A stretch of 64,000 bases of DNA, from contig CBDANK010000003.1 of NCBI GenBank assembly GCA_965197565.1, forward strand, positions 806,001 through 870,000. Reading direction: 5' to 3'. Shown in pieces: positions 9,474 to 17,890 of this stretch. This stretch comes from G963667675 sp965197565. Its GTDB lineage: Bacteria > Chloroflexota > Dehalococcoidia > Lucifugimonadales > UBA3495. The notes under the pieces were generated by a model. It had not been told where the DNA came from, did no database searches, and was given only the letters and a program-made list of their open reading frames with translations. The stretch's first letter is position 1, and each line of letters opens with the position of its first letter. The translations under genes and the position numbers were made by a program.

Positions 9474-10658
9474 CTACTCCTCCCAGAAAGGGGTATACCC
9501 GGTAGTGGTGAGACGTTCCAGCCCGGTTTTGGTGACCTGGTACATGTCCTCCACCTTCACCACTACCGTCTCACCCTTGGACTCCACCGATGTCTCGGGT
9601 TCCAAGCAAATCACCATCCCTTCCTCCAGCGCGGCGTCGGCGGCCATCATCTCCGGCCGGTAGATAATGGGGAGCTCACAAGCTCGGAGTCCTACGCCGT
9701 GTCCCAGAGAGTAAGGAACAGTGGGGTACCCGGATTTTCTGAGGTAGTCGTTGGCTGTCTTATCCAAGAGCGAGGCTTTCACACCGGGCTTGGCCGCCGC
9801 CTCGGTGGTCCGGTGGGCCTCCATTAAAACGCGGTAAGCTTTCTGGACCTCCTGTGACGGTGCGCCCACAAACCCGGTGCGGCACATATCCGAGCCGTAG
9901 CCGCCCTTTACGTAACAACCCCAGTCGAAGGCCATGGTAGCCCCGGCCCACAACCGGCTTCCCCTGGGAAACCAACCCGCGGTCTGTTGACTCTCACCTT
10001 TGATACAGAGGTTGTGGGTGATGAACTCGGCCCCCATGGCGCGCATGGCCCCGTCAATAGCGGATAGGACCTCGAAGTCGATGGCCCCTTCCTGCATAGC
10101 CTTTAGCCCGGCGCTTCCCCCCAAGGAAGCGATCTCGGCACTGGCCCGGATCAGCTTTATCTCCTCGGGATGCTTCACCTGCCGCGCCAAGGCCAAGGGC
10201 ATGAACAAGTTGCTGAACCGGGTTTCGGGCAACGCCCCTTTCAGACCCTCGTAGAGCTGGAAGGACATCGTGTCCAGGCCTACCTTCCCGGCCCGCAACT
10301 GCTCCAGCTTTCCGGCCAGCATCTTTACCCATATCTCCTCCTGAGTGATGCTGGATACCCAAGAGGGGGTGGGTATGTACTCCCTGATCCAAGGATAATT
10401 GGGTATGGGGTCCGGTACGGCCTGATCTACATAAGGAATGAACAGGTATGCTTCTCCTTCCCTGGTTACTATGGCGGCAAACCAATCGAAGGACTCACAT
10501 ATCATGAACACCCCGAAGTCGGTGGCATATCGGATGTTGTCGTGTCCGGTGAGGAGCAGGGCGTCCAAATCGTCCTCAGCCATCAAATCTTTGACTTTAC
10601 CCCCGCGGAACTTGCGCAGAGCGTCCCAGTCGATCTGCGGATACGGATACATGAACAC
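9474..10658 (-). CDS. M24 family metallopeptidase (Xaa-Pro aminopeptidase / creatinase-like)
   Basis: A 394-residue pita-bread-fold enzyme. The C-terminal catalytic domain has the five metal ligands in order: Asp in FDWGCYV, Asp in GSDMCRTG, His in SLGHGVGL, Glu in ICLEPET and Glu in VKVEDMY. The N-terminal creatinase-like domain covers about the first 150 residues. Such enzymes remove an N-terminal residue before proline or act as creatinase/DMSP-lyase-like hydrolases. It is the first gene of the minus-strand run 10658-5076; the 160-base gap to the divergent homocysteine methyltransferase gene should hold both promoters. A second M24 paralogue lies at 33328-34539. Confidence 0.88.
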   Translation of the reverse strand: MFMYPYPQIDWDALRKFRGGKVKDLMAEDDLDALLLTGHDNIRYATDFGVFMICESFDWFAAIVTREGEAYLFIPYVDQAVPDPIPNYPWIREYIPTPSWVSSITQEEIWVKMLAGKLEQLRAGKVGLDTMSFQLYEGLKGALPETRFSNLFMPLALARQVKHPEEIKLIRASAEIASLGGSAGLKAMQEGAIDFEVLSAIDGAMRAMGAEFITHNLCIKGESQQTAGWFPRGSRLWAGATMAFDWGCYVKGGYGSDMCRTGFVGAPSQEVQKAYRVLMEAHRTTEAAAKPGVKASLLDKTANDYLRKSGYPTVPYSLGHGVGLRACELPIIYRPEMMAADAALEEGMVICLEPETSVESKGETVVVKVEDMYQVTKTGLERLTTTGYTPFWEE

Positions 10659-10819
10659 CTCCGGGCGAATTTACGTGGGCCTATTCTATTCCCTTCAATG
10701 TCGATGTTCCACTGGTTAGTTAATTCGGTCATCCACTTTTCTTTCCGGCGCATACAATGTATCTTTGGTGTGTGACGCTGTGGGTTTTGTTGCAAAGGAT
10801 ACTCGGGAGTAGTTGACCA

Positions 10820-11764
10820 TTGGCGGGGGTAATGAGCGAGGGAGATAACCAAGGTCTGTCGATTTTGGACCGGCTGGCCCGGGGCGATGTACTTATCTCC
10901 GATGGCGCCACCGGCACCTATCTTCAAGAGCACGGTCTCGAACCCGGAGGCTGCCCGGAAGAGCTCAACGCCGGCCGTCCGGAGTTGATCCAAGGCATGG
11001 CGCGGGACTATTTTGAGGCTGGTTCCGACCTGGTCTTGACCAATTCCTTTGGGGCCAACCGGTTCATGCTGGGTAAATACGGGTATGGCGAACGGGTCCA
11101 GGAGTTCAACCGGCTGGCCGCCCAACACGCCCGCAGCCAAGCCCCCTCCGGGTGTTACGTAGTGGGCTCAGTTGGCCCCACCGGCGAATTCCTTGAACCG
11201 CTGGGAGAGGTCACCGAGGCCGAGGCGCTGGACGCTTTCGTGGAGCAGGTGACGGCACTGGAGGAAGGAGGGGCCCACGGCGTGGTCATAGAAACCATGA
11301 CCGCCGTGGAAGAAGCGGTTCTGGCGGTCAAGGCCGCCAAGAAAAACACCAAGCTGGTGGTCATGGCCACTATGACCTTCGACCCCGGCCCCCGGGGCTT
11401 CTTCACCATGATGGGTGTGACACCGGAGCGTGCCGTCAAGGAATTGACCGAAGCGGGAGCCGATGTAACCGGCGCCAACTGCGGAAACGGAATCGAAGTT
11501 ATGGTAGATCTTTCCAGAAGTTTACGGCAAGCTACCGACGGCTACTTGCTGGTCCACAGCAACGCCGGTTTGCCCCTTCTCCAAGGCGGCCGGATTGTAT
11601 ATCCGGAGACACCCGAATTTATGGCGAGCCGCTTCGAGTTGCTGGCCGGCATAGGCATTAACATCATCGGGGGTTGCTGCGGCACCGGCCCCGGCCACAT
11701 CCGTAAGCTTTCCGCGTCTTTGAAAACGCGGGGAGAGAGTAGGTGGAAGCATGACGTGGACTGA
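10820..11764 (+). CDS. Homocysteine S-methyltransferase family protein
   Basis: A 314-residue TIM-barrel methyltransferase. The N-terminus has DGATGTYLQEHGL, and the three zinc-binding cysteines are seen as GANCGNG and GGCCGTGPGH. The family moves a methyl group from betaine, S-methylmethionine, methylcobalamin or methyltetrahydrofolate to a thiol such as homocysteine. Next to a UroD-type methyltransferase and a corrinoid protein it may be the methyl acceptor branch of a corrinoid pathway; this is inference. The TTG at 10820 and the ATG at 10832 are alternative starts; ATG is preferred. The gene overlaps the next one by 14 bases. Confidence 0.85.
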   Translation: MAGVMSEGDNQGLSILDRLARGDVLISDGATGTYLQEHGLEPGGCPEELNAGRPELIQGMARDYFEAGSDLVLTNSFGANRFMLGKYGYGERVQEFNRLAAQHARSQAPSGCYVVGSVGPTGEFLEPLGEVTEAEALDAFVEQVTALEEGGAHGVVIETMTAVEEAVLAVKAAKKNTKLVVMATMTFDPGPRGFFTMMGVTPERAVKELTEAGADVTGANCGNGIEVMVDLSRSLRQATDGYLLVHSNAGLPLLQGGRIVYPETPEFMASRFELLAGIGINIIGGCCGTGPGHIRKLSASLKTRGESRWKHDVD

Positions 11765-12428
11765 AGACCCCCAGGCACTAGGGGCGGCCGGCGTCATCCG
11801 AAAGTACGGAAAGTGCTTGGAACTGGTGCCCGTCGATCCCCACTTTCACGACATCACGGTGGGACTGTACGTCAAAGACGCCACCTGCACCGTATGGACT
11901 TTCAGCCAAAAGCCCGGCGCCCAGGAAAGGCTGAGCCGGATACGAGACCAAATGGTCGCTCTCGGCGGCCTCTTGCCGGTGGACGCGACCCATAACCAGT
12001 TGGAGTTTGATTGCGGATATCTGCACTTGAGACCTTTGAAATTCTTGCTGACGCAAGCAGTGGGTAAGAGTCCCGACTACCGCCCGGTCAACGATGAGCT
12101 ATCCATCCAAGACACCAAAACAAAGCTGACCTTACGAGTCTTTGGGAGTGAGGGGGCCGACGGCTGGGTTTACCGGGTATCAGGTGAAGGAGAGGCGCCC
12201 AACGTCCCAATGCGGCTGAAGGCGGTGGTGGCGGGTTTCGTGCGCTACGGTGAAATGGAAAAGACGAGTGACGAAGAAGTGGCTTTTCCTTGCGGCCAGC
12301 GCCATGATCGACTGCTCCAAGTATTGCTTCCGTATTCCCGTGACGTTTCCAGTGTTGAGAATATGATGGCGGAGGAAGCGCTCCGGGGACAGATGACCAC
12401 CGGCACCTTGGGATTCACTCCGACTTAG
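11751..12428 (+). CDS. Conserved hypothetical protein in corrinoid methyltransferase cluster
   Basis: A 225-residue soluble protein that I do not recognise. It has no signal peptide and no membrane segment. It contains a histidine-rich early segment (VDPHFHDIT), a later CGYLHLR segment, and two cysteines in all. The start ATG lies inside the end of the homocysteine methyltransferase gene, so translation is coupled and the two products probably act together. It might be an accessory or substrate-specific component of the methyl-transfer pathway, but nothing in the sequence proves this. Confidence 0.7.
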   Translation: MTWTEDPQALGAAGVIRKYGKCLELVPVDPHFHDITVGLYVKDATCTVWTFSQKPGAQERLSRIRDQMVALGGLLPVDATHNQLEFDCGYLHLRPLKFLLTQAVGKSPDYRPVNDELSIQDTKTKLTLRVFGSEGADGWVYRVSGEGEAPNVPMRLKAVVAGFVRYGEMEKTSDEEVAFPCGQRHDRLLQVLLPYSRDVSSVENMMAEEALRGQMTTGTLGFTPT

Positions 12429-12443
12429 GAAGGATGTAAGCAA

Positions 12444-12632
12444 ATGGCGTCCGCGTTTACCATAGAGACGGAACAGGAGGAAGATGGGCGCTGGATTGCC
12501 GAGGTGATGGAGATTCCGGGTGCGTTAGTCTATGGCGCAACGTCTGAAGAGGCTACCGTGAAGGTTCAGGCATTGGCCCTTCGGGTTTTGGCTGAACGTT
12601 TGGAGCATGGAGAGGTTACGGAGGAATCGTGA
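12444..12632 (+). CDS. HicB-like small antitoxin-type protein
   Basis: A 62-residue protein with the HicB/UPF0150 pattern: an alternating strand region (FTIETEQEEDGRWIAEVMEIPG), then A-YGATSEEA, then a helix. HicB partners normally neutralise a HicA mRNA interferase, but no HicA is adjacent. Instead its stop overlaps the GTG start of the DUF433 gene (GTGA), and a DUF5615 toxin-like gene follows. The ribosome binding site GGAAGGATG precedes the ATG at 12444. The three genes appear to form one toxin-antitoxin operon that has been inserted into the corrinoid cluster. Confidence 0.75.
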   Translation: MASAFTIETEQEEDGRWIAEVMEIPGALVYGATSEEATVKVQALALRVLAERLEHGEVTEES

Positions 12633-13237
12633 TCGCACAAACTGAACCGCCCGTCTTCGACGGGACTCAGGTCCCGACCAAGGAACTGCACGCTTATATG
12701 AGGAAAGACTGGAACCTCTACGGCTTCCTGCATAAATTCCCGTCCGTAAACATGGAACAGGCGCTGGCCGAGATGGAGCAACACGCGCGTAAGACAGCAC
12801 AGAGAATCACTCAGCGCGACCAGAAGATTGCGGATGGCGCTTTGGTGTTTCAACGGTCGGACGTGCCGGTAGAGCGCCTGTTTGACTATCTCGCCGACGT
12901 GAAGGGCTTGAAGGATTTCCATTGGGATTTTCCAGCAGTGTTCCGGGAAGATACATATGACGCCATAATTACATCTGGAAGAGTCTTGGAATTGGACGCC
13001 TACCGGGGAGTGCCTAACGGCGTTGTGAACAGCGACCGCAGATACTTGAGCGGCGCCCCCAGATTCGTGGACACACGCCTCCCGATAAGGATTTTGTTCG
13101 ACTTCTTGGCGGATGCTTGCACATTGAAGGATTTTTCCTACAACTTCTCCGGAGCAAGCAGAGAGCAGTTGATGGCAATCTTGCAGTTGGCGCGTGAGGT
13201 CTTGGAGAGAGAGGCTTGTGCGTCTGCTGCTCGATAA
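12629..13237 (+). CDS. Triple DUF433-repeat antitoxin-like protein
   Basis: A 202-residue protein built of three DUF433-like units, roughly residues 5-60, 65-130 and 138-200. Each has the pattern of a short strand with a Val/Asp-x-Thr-x-x-Pro turn, an L-F-D-Y-L-A type helix and an LKDF-x-W/Y-x-F segment; the last unit (FVDTRLPIRILFDFLADA) is the clearest. DUF433 proteins have a winged-helix or VapB-like fold and pair with DUF5615/PIN-like toxins, as here. Most family members carry only one unit, so the triplication is unusual. The GTG start overlaps the HicB-like stop, and its 3' end overlaps the toxin gene start. Confidence 0.75.
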   Translation: MIAQTEPPVFDGTQVPTKELHAYMRKDWNLYGFLHKFPSVNMEQALAEMEQHARKTAQRITQRDQKIADGALVFQRSDVPVERLFDYLADVKGLKDFHWDFPAVFREDTYDAIITSGRVLELDAYRGVPNGVVNSDRRYLSGAPRFVDTRLPIRILFDFLADACTLKDFSYNFSGASREQLMAILQLAREVLEREACASAAR

Positions 13238-13547
13238 AAACATTACTTGGGACCTTAGGCCCTATTTGCTGGAACACCACGAGGTTATTTCTGCTGGATA
13301 TCTCGGCTGGGACAAATTGCCCGATGACCAACTGCTTGCGCGGGCCCGGAACGACTTCGATGCCTTGATAACCTGCGACCAGGATATACTCAGTGACCAG
13401 GCTATAACAGGAACCGATGTTGCGGTGATCGTATTGGCAGCAAAGACCAACGGTATCAAAGATTTGGCTCCGTTAATCCCGAGAATTGTCGAAACTCTGG
13501 AAACTATACAACGCGGTCAGATGGTTCGCATACACGCCGAACCCTAG
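13218..13547 (+). CDS. DUF5615 PIN-like toxin
   Basis: A protein of about 109 residues starting at GTG 13218, chosen because the family begins exactly with a V/M-R-L-L-L-D-x-N motif. The conserved acidic residues are seen in LLLDKN and in ALITCDQDIL, typical of the Mut7-C/DUF5615 branch of PIN-like nucleases. A longer upstream frame to 13194 exists but would place nine extra residues before the motif. The start lies inside the antitoxin gene (20-base overlap), the usual arrangement for type II toxin-antitoxin pairs. The expected activity is RNA cleavage, from family knowledge. Confidence 0.78.
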   Translation: MRLLLDKNITWDLRPYLLEHHEVISAGYLGWDKLPDDQLLARARNDFDALITCDQDILSDQAITGTDVAVIVLAAKTNGIKDLAPLIPRIVETLETIQRGQMVRIHAEP

Positions 13548-13562
13548 CAGGAGGTCGCTGAC

Positions 13563-14597
13563 ATGCCATTCACCGAGACCATGACCCCGCGCCAACGGGT
13601 GATGAACGCCTTGACCGGGGCGCCGGTGGACCGTCCGCCGGTGTGCAACCCCACCAACGTCGCGACGGTGGAACTAATGGACCTAGCCGACGCGCCGTTC
13701 CCTGCCGCTTGCCGCGATCCGGAGCTGGCTGCCCGTTTGGCGGCCACCGGACACACCGAGTTGGGCTTCGACTCGGTTATGCCCTACTTTACTATCATCC
13801 AAGAGTCCTCGGCCCTGGGCTGCGAAATGCAGTGGGAGGAGAAGGACAACTGGCCCACGGTGCGGATGTCCAATCCCATTTGGAAGGGCCCCGACGACAT
13901 TCACATACCCAAGGGATTCCTGGAACACCCGGACAATCAGACCATCATCAAAGCCATCGAACTGCTCAAGGCGGAGTTCGGTGAAGAGGTGGCGGTCATC
14001 GGCAAGACCATGGGTCCGTGGACCCTGGCCTACCACGTTTTCGGCGTGGAGAACTTCCTCTTGATGACGGTGGACGACCCCGACATGGTGAAACGGTGTC
14101 TCCATCGCCTGAAGGAAATCTCGGTCCTGTTCGGCGAGGCCCAAATAGCTGCCGGCGTCGACGCGCTCACCTTTCCGGACCACGCCACCGGAGACCTGGT
14201 GAGCGGCGAGTATTACAATAGGTTCTTGTTAGAGATACACCAGGAAATGGCGCAGCGCCTCCGGGTACCCCTTATCCTCCATATATGCGGGAACACCCTG
14301 GACCGCATGGACTACATCGCCCGGTCCGGCATGGCCTGCTTTCATTTCGACTCAAAGAACGACCCGCAACAAGCGGTGGATGTGATGGGCGGCCGGATCG
14401 CCCTGGTAGGCAACATTAATAACCCGGAGACGCTATATGCCCGGGGGCCCGCGGAGGTCCGCCAAGAGGTTTTCAAGTGCTTGGACGCAGGAGTGGACAT
14501 GATCGCTCCCGAATGCGCTGTGCCCCTGGCAACCAAGCTGGAAAACTTGATAGAGATCCCCAGGTCGGTCAAAGCGTGGTGCGATGCCCGCCGGTGA
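13563..14597 (+). CDS. UroD-family methylcobalamin:thiol methyltransferase (MtaA/MtbA/CmuA-like)
   Basis: A 344-residue uroporphyrinogen-decarboxylase-fold protein starting MPFTETMTPRQRVMNAL. It carries the zinc-ligand pattern of the methyltransferase branch: H-x-C in LILHICGNT and a distal Cys in IAPECAVP. True HemE enzymes lack these, so this is a methyltransferase acting on a corrinoid protein, as in methanol, methylamine or chloromethane pathways. It is directly followed by the corrinoid protein gene. In non-methanogens such enzymes transfer the methyl to tetrahydrofolate or another acceptor, or act as the substrate-side demethylase; which one applies here is unknown. A GGAGG site precedes the ATG at 13563. 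Confidence 0.88.
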   Translation: MPFTETMTPRQRVMNALTGAPVDRPPVCNPTNVATVELMDLADAPFPAACRDPELAARLAATGHTELGFDSVMPYFTIIQESSALGCEMQWEEKDNWPTVRMSNPIWKGPDDIHIPKGFLEHPDNQTIIKAIELLKAEFGEEVAVIGKTMGPWTLAYHVFGVENFLLMTVDDPDMVKRCLHRLKEISVLFGEAQIAAGVDALTFPDHATGDLVSGEYYNRFLLEIHQEMAQRLRVPLILHICGNTLDRMDYIARSGMACFHFDSKNDPQQAVDVMGGRIALVGNINNPETLYARGPAEVRQEVFKCLDAGVDMIAPECAVPLATKLENLIEIPRSVKAWCDARR

Positions 14598-14622
14598 ATC
14601 ATAGCCAAAGCGAGCTTATAAG

Positions 14623-15385
14623 ATGCCGTTAGTCAACGCAGGTCTTCAACAGGAACTGGGGTACGTGACCAACCCAACCGAACTCCAACGCATTCGGGAG
14701 CGCTTCGAGGATGCGGACCCCTTGCTGCAGGAAATATCTCACAACTTGATTATTGGCAACAATAAAGAAGTCGACCAGCTGACCAAACAAGCGCTTGACG
14801 GCGGATTTTCGGCCAACACCATCCTGGATGATAGGCCTTGTCCCCGGCATGGCAGTGGTGGGCGTCAAGTTCCGAGACAACATCATCTTCGTGCCGGAGG
14901 TGCTGGTGGCCGCCCGCGCCATGAAAGCCGGCATGGCCTATCTGGAGCCCATATTGTCGGCATCGGGAATAAAGCCTGTCGGCACCGTCATAATGGGCAC
15001 GGTCAAAGGAGACCTACACGACATCGGCAAGAACTTGTGCATTATGATGCTCAGGGGCGCCGGGTTTACGGTACATGACCTGGGGGTGGACACCAAAGCC
15101 GAGGCGTTCATCGATGCGGTGGTGGAACACGGCGCTCAAATATTGGGCATGTCGGCTTTGCTGACCACGACCATGCCCAACATGGGCAAGACCATCGAGG
15201 CTTTCGAAGAAGCCGGGTTGAGAGGAGAGGTCAAAGTCATGGTCGGGGGCGCCCCATTGAATCAAGAGTTTGCCGATGAGATGGGAGCCGACGGCTACGG
15301 CAAAGACGCTATGGCCTGCGTCGACCTGGCCAAGAGGCTGATTGGCGTGGAAGGGGTTGCCACGATAGTGGCGGCCAGCGTGTGA
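14623..15385 (+). pseudogene. Corrinoid (cobalamin-binding) methyl-carrier protein, interrupted by a +1 frameshift
   Basis: The N-terminal helical cap is encoded from 14623 (MPLVNAGLQQELG) to about 14832. The cobalamin-binding part continues in the next frame from 14834 with GLVPGMAVVGVKFRD through VKGDLHDIGKNL, which holds the D-x-H-x-x-G motif whose His ligates cobalt, and ends at 15385. Removing the single A at 14833 restores an intact corrinoid protein of about 254 residues (MtbC/MttC type). So this is either a very recent mutation, an assembly or sequencing error, or a programmed event; the simple base insertion favours the first two. It would carry the methyl group between the UroD-type methyltransferase and its partner and is reactivated by the ASKHA protein downstream. 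Confidence 0.82.
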
Positions 15386-15395
15386 GGGTATCCGG

Positions 15396-15638
15396 TTGGG
15401 CCAAGAAGTAGACAAAAACCGCTATGAGGCCAGCATAGCCTGGCTCGGCGAGATTTTTAGAGATATATCCGAGACCGCCAATCAGGTCTCGACTTGGCGT
15501 TGTCCCTACAAAAACGCTCTGGACCATTGTACGGCCGGATTTGGCTGCCGCAACCAGGCATCACCAGGAACGCAGGGAGGCCGGCCTATCTGTACCGGCA
15601 GCGATAACCTGGACTATCGCAACGCCTGGGAAGTCTAG
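15396..15638 (+). CDS. Small cysteine-containing protein between corrinoid protein and its activator
   Basis: An 80-residue frame starting at TTG 15396, ten bases after the corrinoid protein stop. It has four cysteines with spacing C-x8-C-x5-C-x14-C (starting CPYKNALDHC and ending PICTG), followed by a DYRNAW C-terminus. Four cysteines in so small a soluble protein suggest a zinc or iron-sulfur site. Its position between the corrinoid carrier and the reductive activator suggests a role in methyl transfer or electron delivery, which is inference. I do not recognise the family. No strong ribosome binding site is seen, so coupling to the upstream stop is likely. Confidence 0.55.
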   Translation: MGQEVDKNRYEASIAWLGEIFRDISETANQVSTWRCPYKNALDHCTAGFGCRNQASPGTQGGRPICTGSDNLDYRNAWEV

Positions 15639-15798
15639 TTAACTGTTCAGATTTGAGGGGAATCGGTCCTTCGACTCCGCTACGCTGCGCTCAGGATGAG
15701 CGGTTCCGTGTCAGTGTGCTCACCAACTCTGAACGGTTACAAGTCTAGGTGCTTCGTTCCTACGGCTATCCCTCTTGGCGCAATGTTAGAATACCCTC

Positions 15799-17409
15799 AT
15801 GTCTCCCCTCTACCACGGCGGCAGCAAGCTTGAGTTGGAGGTTAGCAAAACCGTCTTCGATTACGCCGATCAACTCCGGGTCAGAGTTCCAACCTCTTGT
15901 CGTAGGCATGGTGAATGCCACGAGTGCATCGTCGAAATACGGCGGGGGATGGAAGCCCTAAGCTCCAAGTCGGACGCTGAAGACTTCCTCCGGGAAAACT
16001 ACCGGCTCGCTTGCCAAGCGCAGATCGCCGATCCTGACCGGGATGTGGAGTTTGCTGTGCTGCGCCGGCAACCAAGGATTCTTACCCACTCGATACGGCG
16101 CAGGGTGCAGCCTCAGCCCCTGACTGTGCGCAAGGGCGACGAGGTACACTTTCGGGACCGGCCTATCGACCGGTATCGGGGCCAAATATACGGCGTTGCT
16201 ATTGACGCCGGGACTACCACAGTGGCGCTCAACCTGGTGGACCTGGAAAGCGGCGAGGTCATTTACACCGCGTCTTTCGAGAACCCTCAACGATTCGGCG
16301 GCAGTGACGTCATGCAGCGTATCTCCTACGATGGCGGAGCCTTTCGCGGCGAGCTTCAGCGGGTGATGCTGTCGGCGGTCAACTTCGAGATAGGCGACAT
16401 GGCCCGGCGGTTGGGGTTTCATCGGCGGTCAATTTACGAGGTAGTGGTGGTTGGCAACTCCACGATGCGGGACATCTTCTTTGGCCTGGATGTCCAACCC
16501 ATTGGCGAGAAGCCGTACCGGTCGGTGACGGAACTGGAATTGGAAGATGGGTTGCGCGATTCAACTTGTCTCAACGCCAAAGCCCAGGACCTGGGAGTTC
16601 GCGTGTTCCCAGGGGCTAACGTGTACGGCGGGCCCTTGGTCGGTTGCCACGTAGGCTCCGACATCGCGGCAGGACTGCTTGCCGTGGCTATGGACGAGGA
16701 AGAGGGTGTGGCGATGCTGGTGGATGTGGGGACCAATACGGAGGTAGTCGTTGGCAACCGCCGCGGTATGATGGCTGCGTCCTGCCCCGCCGGCCCCGCT
16801 TTCGAGGGCGGACAGGTCTCCTACGGAATGCCCGGCTACGACGGTGCGATAGAGTCCCTTCGCATACTCGAAGACCGGGTCGACTACCGGACCATCGGCG
16901 GAGTGGAGGCTCAGGGCATTTGCGGCTCGGGGTTGGTGGACTTGCTGGCCCAACTCAGGCATACCCGTCGCATGAGCGCTCTGGGCGTCTTCGAAAATGG
17001 GAGCGCCGAGTTCAGCTTTGCCCCAGAGCGGCGGATGTCACTGTCGCGGTCCGACGTCAGCGTTCTGGCCCAAGCCAAAGCAGCGAACTATTGCGGACAG
17101 TTCATCGTGTTGCGCCGCTACGGCGTCACTCCGGAGGGAGTGGACCAACTATACTTGGCCGGAGGGTTTGCCAACTACGTGGACGTGGGCAATGCTGTCA
17201 GTATAGGGTTCATCGCCAACCTGCCCACTGAAAGGATCGTAAAGGTGGGCAACGCTGCGCTGGAGGGCGCGACTCTGATGCTCACATCAGGCCACATGCG
17301 GACTGTAGCCGAGGACATGGTGAGCCGCATCCAACACGTAGAGTTGGAGACGACGCCGGACTTCTTTGACATCTTCGTCGAGGGGTGCTTGTTCAACCCA
17401 ATGGAGTAG
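15799..17409 (+). CDS. Corrinoid protein reductive activator (RACE, ASKHA/DUF4445 family)
   Basis: A 536-residue protein. The N-terminal 2Fe-2S ferredoxin domain has cysteines in TSCRRHGECHEC and LACQAQ. The rest is the ATP-dependent ASKHA part with AIDAGTTTVAL (phosphate 1 motif), VVVGNSTM, VDVGTNTEVVVG and LAGGFANYVDVGNA. This is the RamA/AcsV-like family that reduces inactive Co(II) corrinoid proteins to Co(I) at the expense of ATP and low-potential electrons. It closes the cluster that includes the UroD-type methyltransferase and corrinoid protein, which supports the assignment of the whole set as a corrinoid methyl-transfer system. Confidence 0.88.
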   Translation: MSPLYHGGSKLELEVSKTVFDYADQLRVRVPTSCRRHGECHECIVEIRRGMEALSSKSDAEDFLRENYRLACQAQIADPDRDVEFAVLRRQPRILTHSIRRRVQPQPLTVRKGDEVHFRDRPIDRYRGQIYGVAIDAGTTTVALNLVDLESGEVIYTASFENPQRFGGSDVMQRISYDGGAFRGELQRVMLSAVNFEIGDMARRLGFHRRSIYEVVVVGNSTMRDIFFGLDVQPIGEKPYRSVTELELEDGLRDSTCLNAKAQDLGVRVFPGANVYGGPLVGCHVGSDIAAGLLAVAMDEEEGVAMLVDVGTNTEVVVGNRRGMMAASCPAGPAFEGGQVSYGMPGYDGAIESLRILEDRVDYRTIGGVEAQGICGSGLVDLLAQLRHTRRMSALGVFENGSAEFSFAPERRMSLSRSDVSVLAQAKAANYCGQFIVLRRYGVTPEGVDQLYLAGGFANYVDVGNAVSIGFIANLPTERIVKVGNAALEGATLMLTSGHMRTVAEDMVSRIQHVELETTPDFFDIFVEGCLFNPME

Positions 17410-17444
17410 AGCGGCGCCTGACCGGCCATTGGCCCCTCATTCCA

Positions 17445-17885
17445 TTATTCCAACTCAATGAGAGGGTCTTCGGTGCTTACCGAGTCCATTGGCTGGACAT
17501 GGATAGTTTTGATAACGCCGTCCTGAGTGGCTCGAATGCTTTGTTCCATTTTCATAGCTTCCACCACGCACACCTCATCACCCACGGAAACCTGTTCCCC
17601 CGGCCGCACCAGAATGGAAATAACCCGGCCGGGCATGGGGGACCGAAGAATTTTGTCGGAGTAGACGCCTTGGGTCGAGGGTCTTGGGGGTGGGTTGGCG
17701 GCGATGGGCGGTGGACGGGGCCGGCCCTGGCGGGGCCTGGCGGGAGGTGGGGAAGGGAGCCCTTCCACTTCCACCTGAAACAACTCTCCCTCCACGGTTA
17801 CTTCCACCGGGGAGCGGGAGAGGTCGCCTACCTTCACCGTGTACCACCGTTCGCCTACCTTTACCCGAACAGTGGTTATCGCCAA
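17445..17885 (-). CDS. Biotin/lipoyl attachment domain protein (BCCP-like)
   Basis: The C-terminal 70 residues are a biotinyl domain with the VEAMKMEQ motif, whose Lys carries biotin, preceded by SPMPGRVISILVRPGE. The middle is rich in proline and alanine and links to an N-terminal beta region (ITTVRVKVGERWYTVKVG). This layout matches the biotin carrier of acyl-CoA or oxaloacetate carboxylases. A TTG at 17885 is the likely start, because the open frame further upstream to 18038 is a 96-bp DNA repeat and not family-like sequence. No carboxylase or carboxyltransferase gene is adjacent. Confidence 0.72.
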   Translation of the reverse strand: MAITTVRVKVGERWYTVKVGDLSRSPVEVTVEGELFQVEVEGLPSPPPARPRQGRPRPPPIAANPPPRPSTQGVYSDKILRSPMPGRVISILVRPGEQVSVGDEVCVVEAMKMEQSIRATQDGVIKTIHVQPMDSVSTEDPLIELE

Positions 17886-17890
17886 TCTCA

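Noticed and set aside
10659..10819. Cobalamin or SAM riboswitch before the methyl-transfer cluster
   Set aside because: The 160-base gap shows no B12-box or SAM-type conserved core and is too short once both divergent promoters are considered.
15668..15700. CTTCGACTCCGCTACGC type motif between the small cysteine protein and the activator gene
   Set aside because: It resembles dispersed repeats seen in some genomes, but there is no second copy in this window to support it.
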